Below, piece after piece: positions 16,405-25,451 of a stretch of DNA of 64,000 bases. The notes under the pieces were generated by a model. The model ran no database searches and was not told the origin of the DNA. It saw nothing but the letters and a program-made list of their open reading frames with translations. Where the stretch lies: contig NZ_CP136925.1 of assembly GCF_037126245.1 (NCBI RefSeq), positions 2,186,001 to 2,250,000 on the forward strand, read 5' to 3'. The position numbers and the translations under genes were made by a program. Origin of the DNA: Mangrovimonas cancribranchiae. Lineage in GTDB: Bacteria; Bacteroidota; Bacteroidia; Flavobacteriales; Flavobacteriaceae. Position 1 is the stretch's first letter; each line of letters starts with the position of its first letter.

Positions 16405-17487
16405 CTACCGAAAACAAGAATTATCTAACAATATTTTCTCAATTTTTTCAGTGATCTCCATAACTGGATAGGGCCGGACATTGCCTAGAATAATAATTGT
16501 CACTTGATCATCTATATAACGATGAATATTACAAATAAAGCCATACATGGACCCACCGTGTCTCACTAATTTTCCTTCAGCTTCACTATTTCTTTTATAT
16601 GGTTTGATTTTAAACCCATAACCATAACCTCCATACTGACCTGGAGAGCCATCAAAGAGTAAATCCAAGCTTTCTTGATTGAGTAAGTCATTGCCATAAA
16701 GACCCTGATCCCATTTTAATAGGTCTAGCACAGTCGAATAAATGTCACCACCTCCCATGGCATAAGCCAAATGGTTTTTTGGGGAAGGAGATAATTTACC
16801 TTCTTCAATTTCATATCCTGTTGCCCTGTGTGCTATAAGGTCATTTGTTCTTTGAATTCCGGACTGATTCATTTCAAGAGGTGTAAAAATGAATTGATTC
16901 ATATATTCTATGTAAGATAGTCCAGATACTCTTTCAACTACCATGGCACATAGCTGATAATTGAGGTTTGAATAATCATACTTAGCACCGGGTTTAGATG
17001 ATAATTCTATGGTATTGTATAATTCAATTAGCTCTTTGCTACTTATGTCTCTGTATTCCAATTCTGTAATACGGTTTAGGTGAACTGGAAGACCCGAAGA
17101 ATTTTTCATCAAATAATGAAGTGTAAGCTCACCTGCTTCTCCAGTAAGTTCTGGTATATAGTTTCGCACAGGGGTATGGAGATTTAGTAACCCTTGTTCT
17201 AGACATTGCATAACGGCAATGGCCGTAAATGATTTTGTAGCCGAACCTATTAAGAATCCCGTAGACTCGTTGTTTTTGGTTTTCTTGTCCACAGAAGCAT
17301 ATCCAAAACCATTCTTATAAAGAATTTCTCCCTTTTTTGCCACCAAAACCGAACCGTTAAACTTTTTATCCCCATAATATTCCGTAACACATTGATCTAT
17401 CTGACTGTATATTTCCTTACTGAATTGAGCAGATGTTCTCAGAACGATAAACAGGGGAAGGATGATAAATATTACTATTCTTTTCAT
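16405..17487 (-). CDS. Secreted serine hydrolase, class C beta-lactamase fold
   Basis: 360 residues with a signal peptide (IIFIILPLF-type leader, cut after SAQ near residue 21). The catalytic S-x-x-K is SATK at residues 82-85, the Y-x-N motif is YSN near 176 and the third box is HGG near 315. These are the three boxes of the esterase / beta-lactamase / D-peptidase family, acting in the periplasm. Substrate cannot be told from sequence; true beta-lactamase activity is not implied. It overlaps the upstream gene by 4 bases (ATGA), so the two are co-translated. Last gene of cassette A. Confidence 0.85.
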   Translation of the reverse strand: MKRIVIFIILPLFIVLRTSAQFSKEIYSQIDQCVTEYYGDKKFNGSVLVAKKGEILYKNGFGYASVDKKTKNNESTGFLIGSATKSFTAIAVMQCLEQGLLNLHTPVRNYIPELTGEAGELTLHYLMKNSSGLPVHLNRITELEYRDISSKELIELYNTIELSSKPGAKYDYSNLNYQLCAMVVERVSGLSYIEYMNQFIFTPLEMNQSGIQRTNDLIAHRATGYEIEEGKLSPSPKNHLAYAMGGGDIYSTVLDLLKWDQGLYGNDLLNQESLDLLFDGSPGQYGGYGYGFKIKPYKRNSEAEGKLVRHGGSMYGFICNIHRYIDDQVTIIILGNVRPYPVMEITEKIEKILLDNSCFR

Positions 17488-18746
17488 TGCTTTAATTCCG
17501 AATTAGATGTGTCAAAATGAACAACTTGTATTTCACCATCGTCCTTACCATATTTATAAACTGAATAAGCACGACCATTATCCTTACGATTGGTCAACTC
17601 ATCTGAAGTTGAGAGATAGCTAATTCTTGAAATTCTTCCTTGATCATCATAATCATAACGAACACCATGATAACCTCTGGTTGCATGTATGCAAGGGTTG
17701 CCAACTACATCAAAATACCTCAGGCTTTTCCTTTTGTTGCCTTGCTCATCCCATGTCAGAGAAAGTTTGTGATAACCGGCATTATTGTGTTTAGCTGGAT
17801 TTCCTTCCGCGTTATAAAAAGTACGCTCTTGAATATTCCCGAACGGATCAAATTTTGTCTTGCTCATGTAAATACCATAAGCGCTGGCCATTACCTGACT
17901 TTTTTCGTCCTGATGTTCAAGAGCTACTTCGTAACCGTATACATTAAATTCTTGTTTACCTATAGCCACATTAGGACCGTTCCCGTTTTCTAGTTCATTA
18001 TTGTTGTTGAGGACGTTCCATTCCAAAAAATTGCCTTGGGAATTAGTGGTTATTCTGTCTTGAGAGGCTCCGGAACTATTTTCTACCAGATTTCCATTCT
18101 CATCAATGTTTTGCATTAATGCTATATGCCCAGATGGGTTGAAGTATAATCTTAGGCGGTAAAATTCAAAACCCGGGCGAATCGAAACTTGATTACCTTG
18201 CTCATCGTATCGATTTTCAATTATGCTTCCATCATCAAGGTATTCCCATTGATACTCATAAATTCCCCAACTATTTGTTATTCGCTGATTGTTTTTATTC
18301 AAAAAATAAAGTCTGTTTCTGAAACCCAAGTCATTATAGGTATACACGAAAAGACTACAGTTGCCAAGTACTTCGTCTGGTTCACCTTGTGTATTGAAGA
18401 AAGAAATCGTCTCCGATTCCTCTCTATACTCGAATTTCATAAAATGTGCAAGCGTAAACAAACTGGCCGTATGATTGGGGCCTCTGGGTGTTTTCCCGTT
18501 AAAGAAAGAAACAGATACCAATTGGTGCTTTTCGTTATATGAAAACCTGTAATGGTTTCGTTTCATCGCCTCTTCTTTATTTAAAGGGACACTTCCTTTA
18601 ATGGAGGATAATGGTGTTTCTACAAATTCAACGGTTGAATAATAGAAAGTATGCAGGTCATTACTTTTTTCCTGAGCAATACTGCCACTGTAAACTCCAG
18701 GGAAAAAGCTCGTTAAAAGAAGCCATAAAAAACATCTTAATTTCAT
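17484..18746 (-). CDS. Secreted protein with YD-like repeats
   Basis: 420 residues with a signal peptide ending near GSIAQ (residue 25). The body is a series of about 35-residue units built on Tyr/Phe, D-x-x-G-N and paired aromatic strands (for example YDEQGNQVSIRPG, IDENGNLVE, FDPFGNIQER, DYDDQGRISR), reminiscent of Rhs/YD or MORN-type beta repeats. Function unknown. It is translationally coupled to the serine hydrolase downstream, so the two probably work on the same cell-surface or periplasmic target. Confidence 0.6.
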   Translation of the reverse strand: MKLRCFLWLLLTSFFPGVYSGSIAQEKSNDLHTFYYSTVEFVETPLSSIKGSVPLNKEEAMKRNHYRFSYNEKHQLVSVSFFNGKTPRGPNHTASLFTLAHFMKFEYREESETISFFNTQGEPDEVLGNCSLFVYTYNDLGFRNRLYFLNKNNQRITNSWGIYEYQWEYLDDGSIIENRYDEQGNQVSIRPGFEFYRLRLYFNPSGHIALMQNIDENGNLVENSSGASQDRITTNSQGNFLEWNVLNNNNELENGNGPNVAIGKQEFNVYGYEVALEHQDEKSQVMASAYGIYMSKTKFDPFGNIQERTFYNAEGNPAKHNNAGYHKLSLTWDEQGNKRKSLRYFDVVGNPCIHATRGYHGVRYDYDDQGRISRISYLSTSDELTNRKDNGRAYSVYKYGKDDGEIQVVHFDTSNSELKQ

Positions 18747-18833
18747 CTTTGTAATATTTACTGTTCGATTACAAAAATGATGTTTTATCTTCCTTTTAAG
18801 AGTTGTTTCAGCAGTTAATGAAGTTTCAATTTA

Positions 18834-19961
18834 TCAATTAGAACCCTTTTTACTGTCTTGTACAAATTGTTTGGGGGTGAGGCCTGTTTCTTTTTTGAAA
18901 GCTCGGAAGAAAGTTGATTTTGACTTAAATCCGCACAGTTCTGAAATAGCTTCAATGGTTATATGCTTATTTTCAGGGGATCGGAGTTGAAGCTTTGCTT
19001 CCTCTACTCTGAATTGATTGATGTAATCATTAAATCGTATACCTAATCCGTGATTAATGGTTTGTGAGATATAACTCGAGTTGGAATTAAGTTCATCGGA
19101 AAGGAGTTGCAAATTAAAGTCAAATTGCTTGTATAATTGCTTCTCTCTTATAACTCGAGAAATTTCTGAAAGCATTTCATCATAACTGTTCTTATTTAAA
19201 GAACTAGAAGCATATTTTGATGGAGGTAAGAAAGCAACACCACTATTGACAAGAAGCGCTATGATAGAAAGTAAAGCGATTACACCTGAGAGAAAAAAGA
19301 TATCAACAGGCCACTCAATCATAGACCAGCCAGATGCCATTTCGAGCCTTTTGTAAATAAGGTTTGAAAACACAGTAAATAAGAAAAAGAATGAAATCAC
19401 TGTAAGCAGGATGTACAAGAGTATCTTTTTAGGTCTGCTATGGTTATCTTTTGTGAAACGGTAAAACTCAAAGGCGGTCAAACTCACAAATACAAGTGGA
19501 ATAATTGTTCCCTTCAACAAGGTTTGCCAATTCTTCCAATAGTTAAAAGGTCCAGGTCTGGTATCTTTGTAAAATAGATGGAGATTCTCAAGCTTTTGAT
19601 CTATACTTAAGCTTAGTGAAGGTAAATAATTGATCAAGATGAAAGCGATTATTGTACTTATCAGTATCCAATGTTTGACGCTCAGTCGAAAATTGGGTCT
19701 CGTGATAGAAAGCACAAAGAACAAAAAGACAGGATAAACCAGAAGATTAAAGAATCTACCACTTATATATAAGGCAGGAAAACTATAAATCACCTCACTA
19801 TGTATAAGTGTTTTATAAAACAACTCATAAGAAAGTAAAAACAGCAGAAAATAGAGAAATAAATACCCACCATCATTTAAACCCTTTCTTAGAATAAAGA
19901 ATAATGATAAAAAGCTTCCAATACCAAAAAAGCTAAACCCTAATACAGTAAAATAGTCCAA
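18834..19961 (-). CDS. AraC-family regulator with membrane-embedded N-terminus
   Basis: 375 residues. Residues 1-240 contain about seven hydrophobic segments, then a cytoplasmic linker and an AraC-type double helix-turn-helix at about 265-370, with ISQTINHGLGIRFNDYINQF and FKSKSTFFRAFKKETGLTPKQF. Proteins of this layout sense a membrane or extracellular signal and control nearby genes. It is first of three same-strand genes, about 90 bases upstream of the YD-like gene, so it likely controls the hydrolase pair. Together they form cassette A. Confidence 0.8.
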   Translation of the reverse strand: MDYFTVLGFSFFGIGSFLSLFFILRKGLNDGGYLFLYFLLFLLSYELFYKTLIHSEVIYSFPALYISGRFFNLLVYPVFLFFVLSITRPNFRLSVKHWILISTIIAFILINYLPSLSLSIDQKLENLHLFYKDTRPGPFNYWKNWQTLLKGTIIPLVFVSLTAFEFYRFTKDNHSRPKKILLYILLTVISFFFLFTVFSNLIYKRLEMASGWSMIEWPVDIFFLSGVIALLSIIALLVNSGVAFLPPSKYASSSLNKNSYDEMLSEISRVIREKQLYKQFDFNLQLLSDELNSNSSYISQTINHGLGIRFNDYINQFRVEEAKLQLRSPENKHITIEAISELCGFKSKSTFFRAFKKETGLTPKQFVQDSKKGSN

Positions 19962-20040
19962 TTTTAATAGCTTTTATATTCTGGTAAGTTGTTTTGTCCA
20001 AGTGTATTCCATTTTTCTTATGTATTCTTTTAGCATGAAA

Positions 20041-20174
20041 CACAACGGTCTCGTATAACCGTCAGTTACGGGATTAAAGATAATGATTTTCGGTTAAGAA
20101 CTGACGTTAGCAATTCCGAGTGGATTCGGACGTAGTCGAATCCGCCGTAATTGCGGTTATACATTGTTGTGCAC
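20041..20174 (-). repeat. attC-like site of cassette B
   Basis: CGTATAACCGTCAGTTACGG near 20052 pairs with the reverse of CCGTAATTGCGGTTATAC near 20145. Outer ends are CACAACGGTCTC and ATTGTTGTGCAC. A second internal hairpin (GGATTCG...CGAATCC) lies at about 20123-20143. It overlaps the end of the gene at 20157. Confidence 0.7.
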
Positions 20175-20525
20175 AGTATTTTTATTCAGTTGTTCAAATT
20201 CATTGTCCTTTTTCCAAATATAAATCAGACTCGTAACAGAATTAAAAATCACGAGTAGAACTGTCCACATAGTTTTTTTGTCTTTATCAATATTTTTAAA
20301 ATTCCAAAGTCTATAAATCAAATATGCAATTTGAATTAAAATCAAACCGTTTACAATTGGTGCTTGATATTCAAATCCGATAATATTATTTGTTATCCAC
20401 TTAAAAAAGTCGATACTCCAGAAAGTAATCAGATAAACTATTCCGACAATTGAAGGAATTGATAAAAGTATTTTAGTCAATTTGGTCATATTCCATAAAT
20501 TTAAATCTAATTCCGTCACGTTCAT
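20157..20525 (-). CDS. Small membrane protein of cassette B
   Basis: 122 residues with three to four hydrophobic segments (about 15-33, 46-66, 70-88, 90-105) and a charged tail. No family recognised. It fills a 508-bp unit between two attC-like sites; a single small gene with hardly any free DNA is typical of integron cassettes. Confidence 0.6.
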   Translation of the reverse strand: MNVTELDLNLWNMTKLTKILLSIPSIVGIVYLITFWSIDFFKWITNNIIGFEYQAPIVNGLILIQIAYLIYRLWNFKNIDKDKKTMWTVLLVIFNSVTSLIYIWKKDNEFEQLNKNTVHNNV

Positions 20526-20547
20526 TTACGTTCTTTTCGGATATTGT

Positions 20548-20680
20548 GCACAACGGTCTTGTGTATGATTTCGTTGCGTGTTTCAGGTACTAATTTAGTA
20601 AAAAAACAAAGGCGATAATTCAGCGCGAGGATTTTCCGCAAGGAAAATCAGAAGCAATGAATTATACACGTTGTTGGCAA
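20548..20680 (-). repeat. attC-like site of cassette C
   Basis: TGTATGATTTCGTTGC near 20570 pairs with GCAATGAATTATACA near 20654. Outer ends are CACAACGGTCTTG and CGTTGTTGGCAAC. An internal perfect hairpin GATTTTCC / GGAAAATC lies near 20630-20650. Confidence 0.7.
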
Positions 20681-20687
20681 CAGTATT

Positions 20688-21080
20688 TTATTCCGATTTT
20701 GCTTTTCTTTTTTCAGCTTTTCGTTTCCGTTTCTCGTCTTTTTTCTTTTTTTTCAAATATTTGTGATGAGCATTAATTGTTTTATTGTCAGCTATTCCAG
20801 TTATATCAACTTCATATCCAAGTTCTTTTAATTTCTCTTGGTACTTTTCCATTTTCAGCTTTTTCTGCTCAATTTTTATAAGTTCCTCTTTGGTTTTTTC
20901 TTTATTTCTTTCCGCCTTTATTTTTTCGCAATCAACTTCTTTCCATTCAAATTTCTTTTCATAATCAAAGCATCTTTCGTAACATTTTCCAGCTTTCGGA
21001 TTTGGTGGTAAATCATAATTTTGCGCTTTCAATTGAGGTGTGAAATTCAATATTATAGTCAGAAGTATTATGTTTCTCAT
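20688..21080 (-). CDS. Small secreted charged protein of cassette C
   Basis: 130 residues from the ATG at 21080. The leader MRNIILLTIILNFTPQLKAQ is a signal peptide. The mature part has a PNPKAGKCYERCFDYEKKFEW segment with three cysteines, then a long Lys/Glu-rich helix ending in KKKKKDEKRKRKAEKRK-type residues. The upstream extension with a TTG start (21113) would lie in the cassette border and is not needed. Function unknown. Confidence 0.6.
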   Translation of the reverse strand: MRNIILLTIILNFTPQLKAQNYDLPPNPKAGKCYERCFDYEKKFEWKEVDCEKIKAERNKEKTKEELIKIEQKKLKMEKYQEKLKELGYEVDITGIADNKTINAHHKYLKKKKKDEKRKRKAEKRKAKSE

Positions 21081-21133
21081 TTGTTTTGCGTTTCGTTCGA
21101 ATATTGTTGCCAACTACTGATATCGTGACTTAA

Positions 21134-24062
21134 GTTGTGAATTGCTTTCAGATTACTAACTTAGTAGACAAGTCACAGGATACAAGTATAACCAAGTTAG
21201 CGACACTTAGTTGTGAATTGCTTTCAGATTACTAACTTAGTAGACAAGTCACAGGACAAGGTGAGTTAATTGGTGTTATGAATAGGTTGTGAATTGCTTT
21301 CAGATTACTAACTTAGTAGACAAGTCACAGGATTGTTTTTTACTAAGAATTTATAGTGGGCGTTGTGAATTGCTTTCAGATTACTAACTTAGTAGACAAG
21401 TCACAGGCGCCATTGCCAAAAGTATTGCTTCTTTACTGTTGTGAATTGCTTTCAGATTACTAACTTAGTAGACAAGTCACAGGTCTAAAACAAAGGTAGC
21501 ACCGTCAAACTTGTTGTGAATTGCTTTCAGATTACTAACTTAGTAGACAAGTCACAGGTTTTCCGTAATGCCCCCGTTAACTGTTACAGTTGTGAATTGC
21601 TTTCAGATTACTAACTTAGTAGACAAGTCACAGGTATGTATCGGGTAAAAACGGTTGGGATAAAGTTGTGAATTGCTTTCAGATTACTAACTTAGTAGAC
21701 AAGTCACAGGTGCCTCTAGATTTACTCCTATATATTCTCCGTTGTGAATTGCTTTCAGATTACTAACTTAGTAGACAAGTCACAGGAGCCGTTAGGCAAA
21801 ATGAAGATGCAGAGGAGTTGTGAATTGCTTTCAGATTACTAACTTAGTAGACAAGTCACAGGTTAGCGTTTAATACTTTATGGTAAATATGGGTTGTGAA
21901 TTGCTTTCAGATTACTAACTTAGTAGACAAGTCACAGGATAAAACCAACTATTATCAATTGAACGCCAGTTGTGAATTGCTTTCAGATTACTAACTTAGT
22001 AGACAAGTCACAGGCGGAGCACGGAGCGGCCGCCCACTGGCTGTGTTGTGAATTGCTTTCAGATTACTAACTTAGTAGACAAGTCACAGGTGATCGTTTA
22101 GCTTAGTACGATTTAGTTTAGTTGTGAATTGCTTTCAGATTACTAACTTAGTAGACAAGTCACAGGAATTATATGGCCATGAAAGTAAGTTAATGAGTTG
22201 TGAATTGCTTTCAGATTACTAACTTAGTAGACAAGTCACAGGGTAAACACATTTGTTAACGGTATGTTTTCTGTTGTGAATTGCTTTCAGATTACTAACT
22301 TAGTAGACAAGTCACAGGCAATCCAACCAAAGGCCATTGGGGAAATAAGTTGTGAATTGCTTTCAGATTACTAACTTAGTAGACAAGTCACAGGAAAGTA
22401 TAGAAGGTATAAAAGAACGATTAAGTTGTGAATTGCTTTCAGATTACTAACTTAGTAGACAAGTCACAGGTACTTACCGATGAGCAAAAAGAAGCTTTAG
22501 GTTGTGAATTGCTTTCAGATTACTAACTTAGTAGACAAGTCACAGGCCTACCGATTATACAGGTAAATTAATAAAAGTTGTGAATTGCTTTCAGATTACT
22601 AACTTAGTAGACAAGTCACAGGAGCAGGAAAATTCAAATGATTATGTTTTACGTTGTGAATTGCTTTCAGATTACTAACTTAGTAGACAAGTCACAGGTG
22701 TGTTTTGGAAAACCAAGCAACTAAAGAGGTTGTGAATTGCTTTCAGATTACTAACTTAGTAGACAAGTCACAGGAAGGCGCTAACATCGGTAAGATTAAA
22801 ACTAGTTGTGAATTGCTTTCAGATTACTAACTTAGTAGACAAGTCACAGGCAAATTCAAGTGCTGAAATTAGACGAATTAGTTGTGAATTGCTTTCAGAT
22901 TACTAACTTAGTAGACAAGTCACAGGTGAAAAAGTTCGCAAAAGAGCTGAACTAATGTTGTGAATTGCTTTCAGATTACTAACTTAGTAGACAAGTCACA
23001 GGGGGAAAACAATGTAGGAATAAGCGACAGCTGTTGTGAATTGCTTTCAGATTACTAACTTAGTAGACAAGTCACAGGTCAATTACCAGCCAACGTAAAG
23101 CGTATTAAGTTGTGAATTGCTTTCAGATTACTAACTTAGTAGACAAGTCACAGGTTAGATAGGTTCGTAGAAGCTTCAGTAAAGTTGTGAATTGCTTTCA
23201 GATTACTAACTTAGTAGACAAGTCACAGGAACTATTAAAACAATTGGTATTGCTAAATAGTTGTGAATTGCTTTCAGATTACTAACTTAGTAGACAAGTC
23301 ACAGGAAGCCAAAACATAGGCTTTTTAAATAATTCGTTGTGAATTGCTTTCAGATTACTAACTTAGTAGACAAGTCACAGGTTAGATCGGTTTTTATAAA
23401 ATCATCTATACGTTGTGAATTGCTTTCAGATTACTAACTTAGTAGACAAGTCACAGGATAAAGCAAATTGAATTGTAATATTTCTTCGTTGTGAATTGCT
23501 TTCAGATTACTAACTTAGTAGACAAGTCACAGGATTCTGTTAATACTGTTTTAGCCTTTTGTGGTTGTGAATTGCTTTCAGATTACTAACTTAGTAGACA
23601 AGTCACAGGAAGTTTGATAGCGGTTTGTTAGGACTTACGTTGTGAATTGCTTTCAGATTACTAACTTAGTAGACAAGTCACAGGTTGTACGACTTATTCT
23701 ATTGCTGCAATAAGTTGTGAATTGCTTTCAGATTACTAACTTAGTAGACAAGTCACAGGCTACAGTTCTGGGTGAACACCATGCTAACGTTGTGAATTGC
23801 TTTCAGATTACTAACTTAGTAGACAAGTCACAGGTAGTGAAGAGCTAAAGAGAATGGGTAAGCTGTTGTGAATTGCTTTCAGATTACTAACTTAGTAGAC
23901 AAGTCACAGGGTTATTATAGGTGATGCTTATTATGAGTATGTTGTGAATTGCTTTCAGATTACTAACTTAGTAGACAAGTCACAGGATATCAGAAACCGA
24001 CATTTTAACAGGTGTTGTTGTGAATTGCTTTCAGATTACTAACTTAGTAGACAAGTCACAGG
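21134..24062 (+). CRISPR. Main type II-C CRISPR array, 39 repeats
   Basis: 39 copies of a 46-bp repeat that begins GTTGTGAATTGCTTTC and ends GACAAGTCACAGG, with 38 spacers: 33 of 30 nt and 5 of 29 nt (four of the short ones lie between 23109 and 23789). By eye all repeats are the same, including the last. The repeat half that pairs with the tracrRNA candidates is the 5' half on the plus strand, so crRNAs are made left to right. A terminator starts in the last two bases of the final repeat. On the left the array is preceded by part of a spacer and not by a leader. Confidence 0.97.
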
Positions 24063-24096
24063 ATACCTTTCTTAAAACACTGGTATCCTGTTTTTT
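24061..24096 (+). terminator. Terminator overlapping the last CRISPR repeat
   Basis: GGATACC (24061-24067) and GGTATCC (24082-24088) form a 7-bp stem with a 14-base loop, followed by TG and six T. The first two G are the end of the last repeat. Transcription from the left would end here. Confidence 0.75.
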
Positions 24097-24170
24097 ACAA
24101 ACACATTTAGAATAATTAAATTTAAGGTGATAATTTGGATTTTAATTAAGTCTGTCCTAAATTTTAATTT

Positions 24171-24518
<348 letters not shown>

Positions 24519-24548
24519 TTAGTTTCATTTTTAGCCTATAAAAAACTT

Positions 24549-25451
24549 TTAATAATAATTAAGCTCTGGATACAGGATTTTACGTCTACTGCCTTCAAAA
24601 CACTCATACAAACTAGACGTGGTTCGGCTCATAGCATTCATTAATGGGCTTCGCTTGCCATCAATTACCACATCCATGGCAGGAATCATCAATAATTCAG
24701 ACTTGATGTTGGTATTTAGCTCTTCGATATTACACCCACTTTCTACAATATCATACACCAACATATCCACAAAAGGTCTATAAGGCTCCATCACATCATC
24801 AGCCAAACAAAAGGCGTTGTATTTGTTATGATGGAAAATGCCCACCGAAGGCAACAACCCACTACTCACCAAAGCACGTGCTGTTACCGCTCGCAAAATA
24901 GCATACCCATAATTCAATAAATTATTAGGTGCAACGCCTTTTTGATTGCGACTAAACCCATCGATAGCAAACAAATTTTGGAAATAAAACGCTGCCGCCA
25001 AAGCCTCTTGATTTCCTAAATCGCCACTTTTTACGCCCTTTGCATAACGTTTTAAACGTAAAGCGTTTTTTTCTCGAAGCAAAAAATGGTTAGCCTGATT
25101 ATCAATTTTTGCTACTACCGTTTGCTGCCAAAGCTGCTTTTTAAGTGGAATACTCGCATTAAGCTGGTAACGCATCCGCTCCGTTTGCTCACTATGACCA
25201 ACCAAAGGTTGTAAAAAACTGCAAGGCAAATGTTGTTTATCGCAAGTAATTACGGCAGTTTTGTTCTGTACCAATTTCATCAACACCCCATTGGTAAGCG
25301 TAATCTGTGGATGTTCCAACACCACATAACCCAAATCTTCTATTGGCGTGGTGACTTCTTTTTCATCATCGTCTGGAAAGTTAACCACCAATTGTTCATT
25401 TTTAGTGCTTAAATAAGCGGGATTACCAAAAAACAGGGTGCGTTTTATCAT
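24549..25451 (-). CDS. cas1: CRISPR integrase Cas1
   Basis: 300 residues, usual for type II Cas1. The catalytic helical domain shows NNLLNYGYAILRAVTARAL, GIFHHNKYNAFCLADDVMEP and PFVDMLVYD, with the conserved His and acidic residues. Its start overlaps the cas9 stop by 4 bases (ATGA). Csn2 and Cas4 are absent, which makes this subtype II-C. Confidence 0.95.
   Translation of the reverse strand: MIKRTLFFGNPAYLSTKNEQLVVNFPDDDEKEVTTPIEDLGYVVLEHPQITLTNGVLMKLVQNKTAVITCDKQHLPCSFLQPLVGHSEQTERMRYQLNASIPLKKQLWQQTVVAKIDNQANHFLLREKNALRLKRYAKGVKSGDLGNQEALAAAFYFQNLFAIDGFSRNQKGVAPNNLLNYGYAILRAVTARALVSSGLLPSVGIFHHNKYNAFCLADDVMEPYRPFVDMLVYDIVESGCNIEELNTNIKSELLMIPAMDVVIDGKRSPLMNAMSRTTSSLYECFEGSRRKILYPELNYY

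Larger units (their letters stand above)
16254..21133 (-). mobile_element. Integron-type gene cassette block inserted in a CRISPR spacer
   Basis: Three gene cassettes lie between TTGTTGCTAA (16254-16263), directly after a CRISPR repeat, and a 20-base piece starting CTACTGATAT (21114-21133), directly before one. Together these flanks make 30 nt, exactly one spacer. The cassettes are 16264-20045, 20046-20553 and 20554-21113. Each boundary reads ...AA then CGGTCT, and the block ends TTGTTGCCAA then CTACTG. Each gene or gene set reads leftwards and ends in an imperfect inverted repeat, the plan of integron cassettes with attC sites. No integron integrase is present in the window. Confidence 0.7.

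Noticed and set aside
16405-17487. A beta-lactamase resistance gene
   Set aside because: The S-x-x-K, Y-x-N and H-G-G boxes are common to many periplasmic esterases and peptidases; nothing points to antibiotic hydrolysis.
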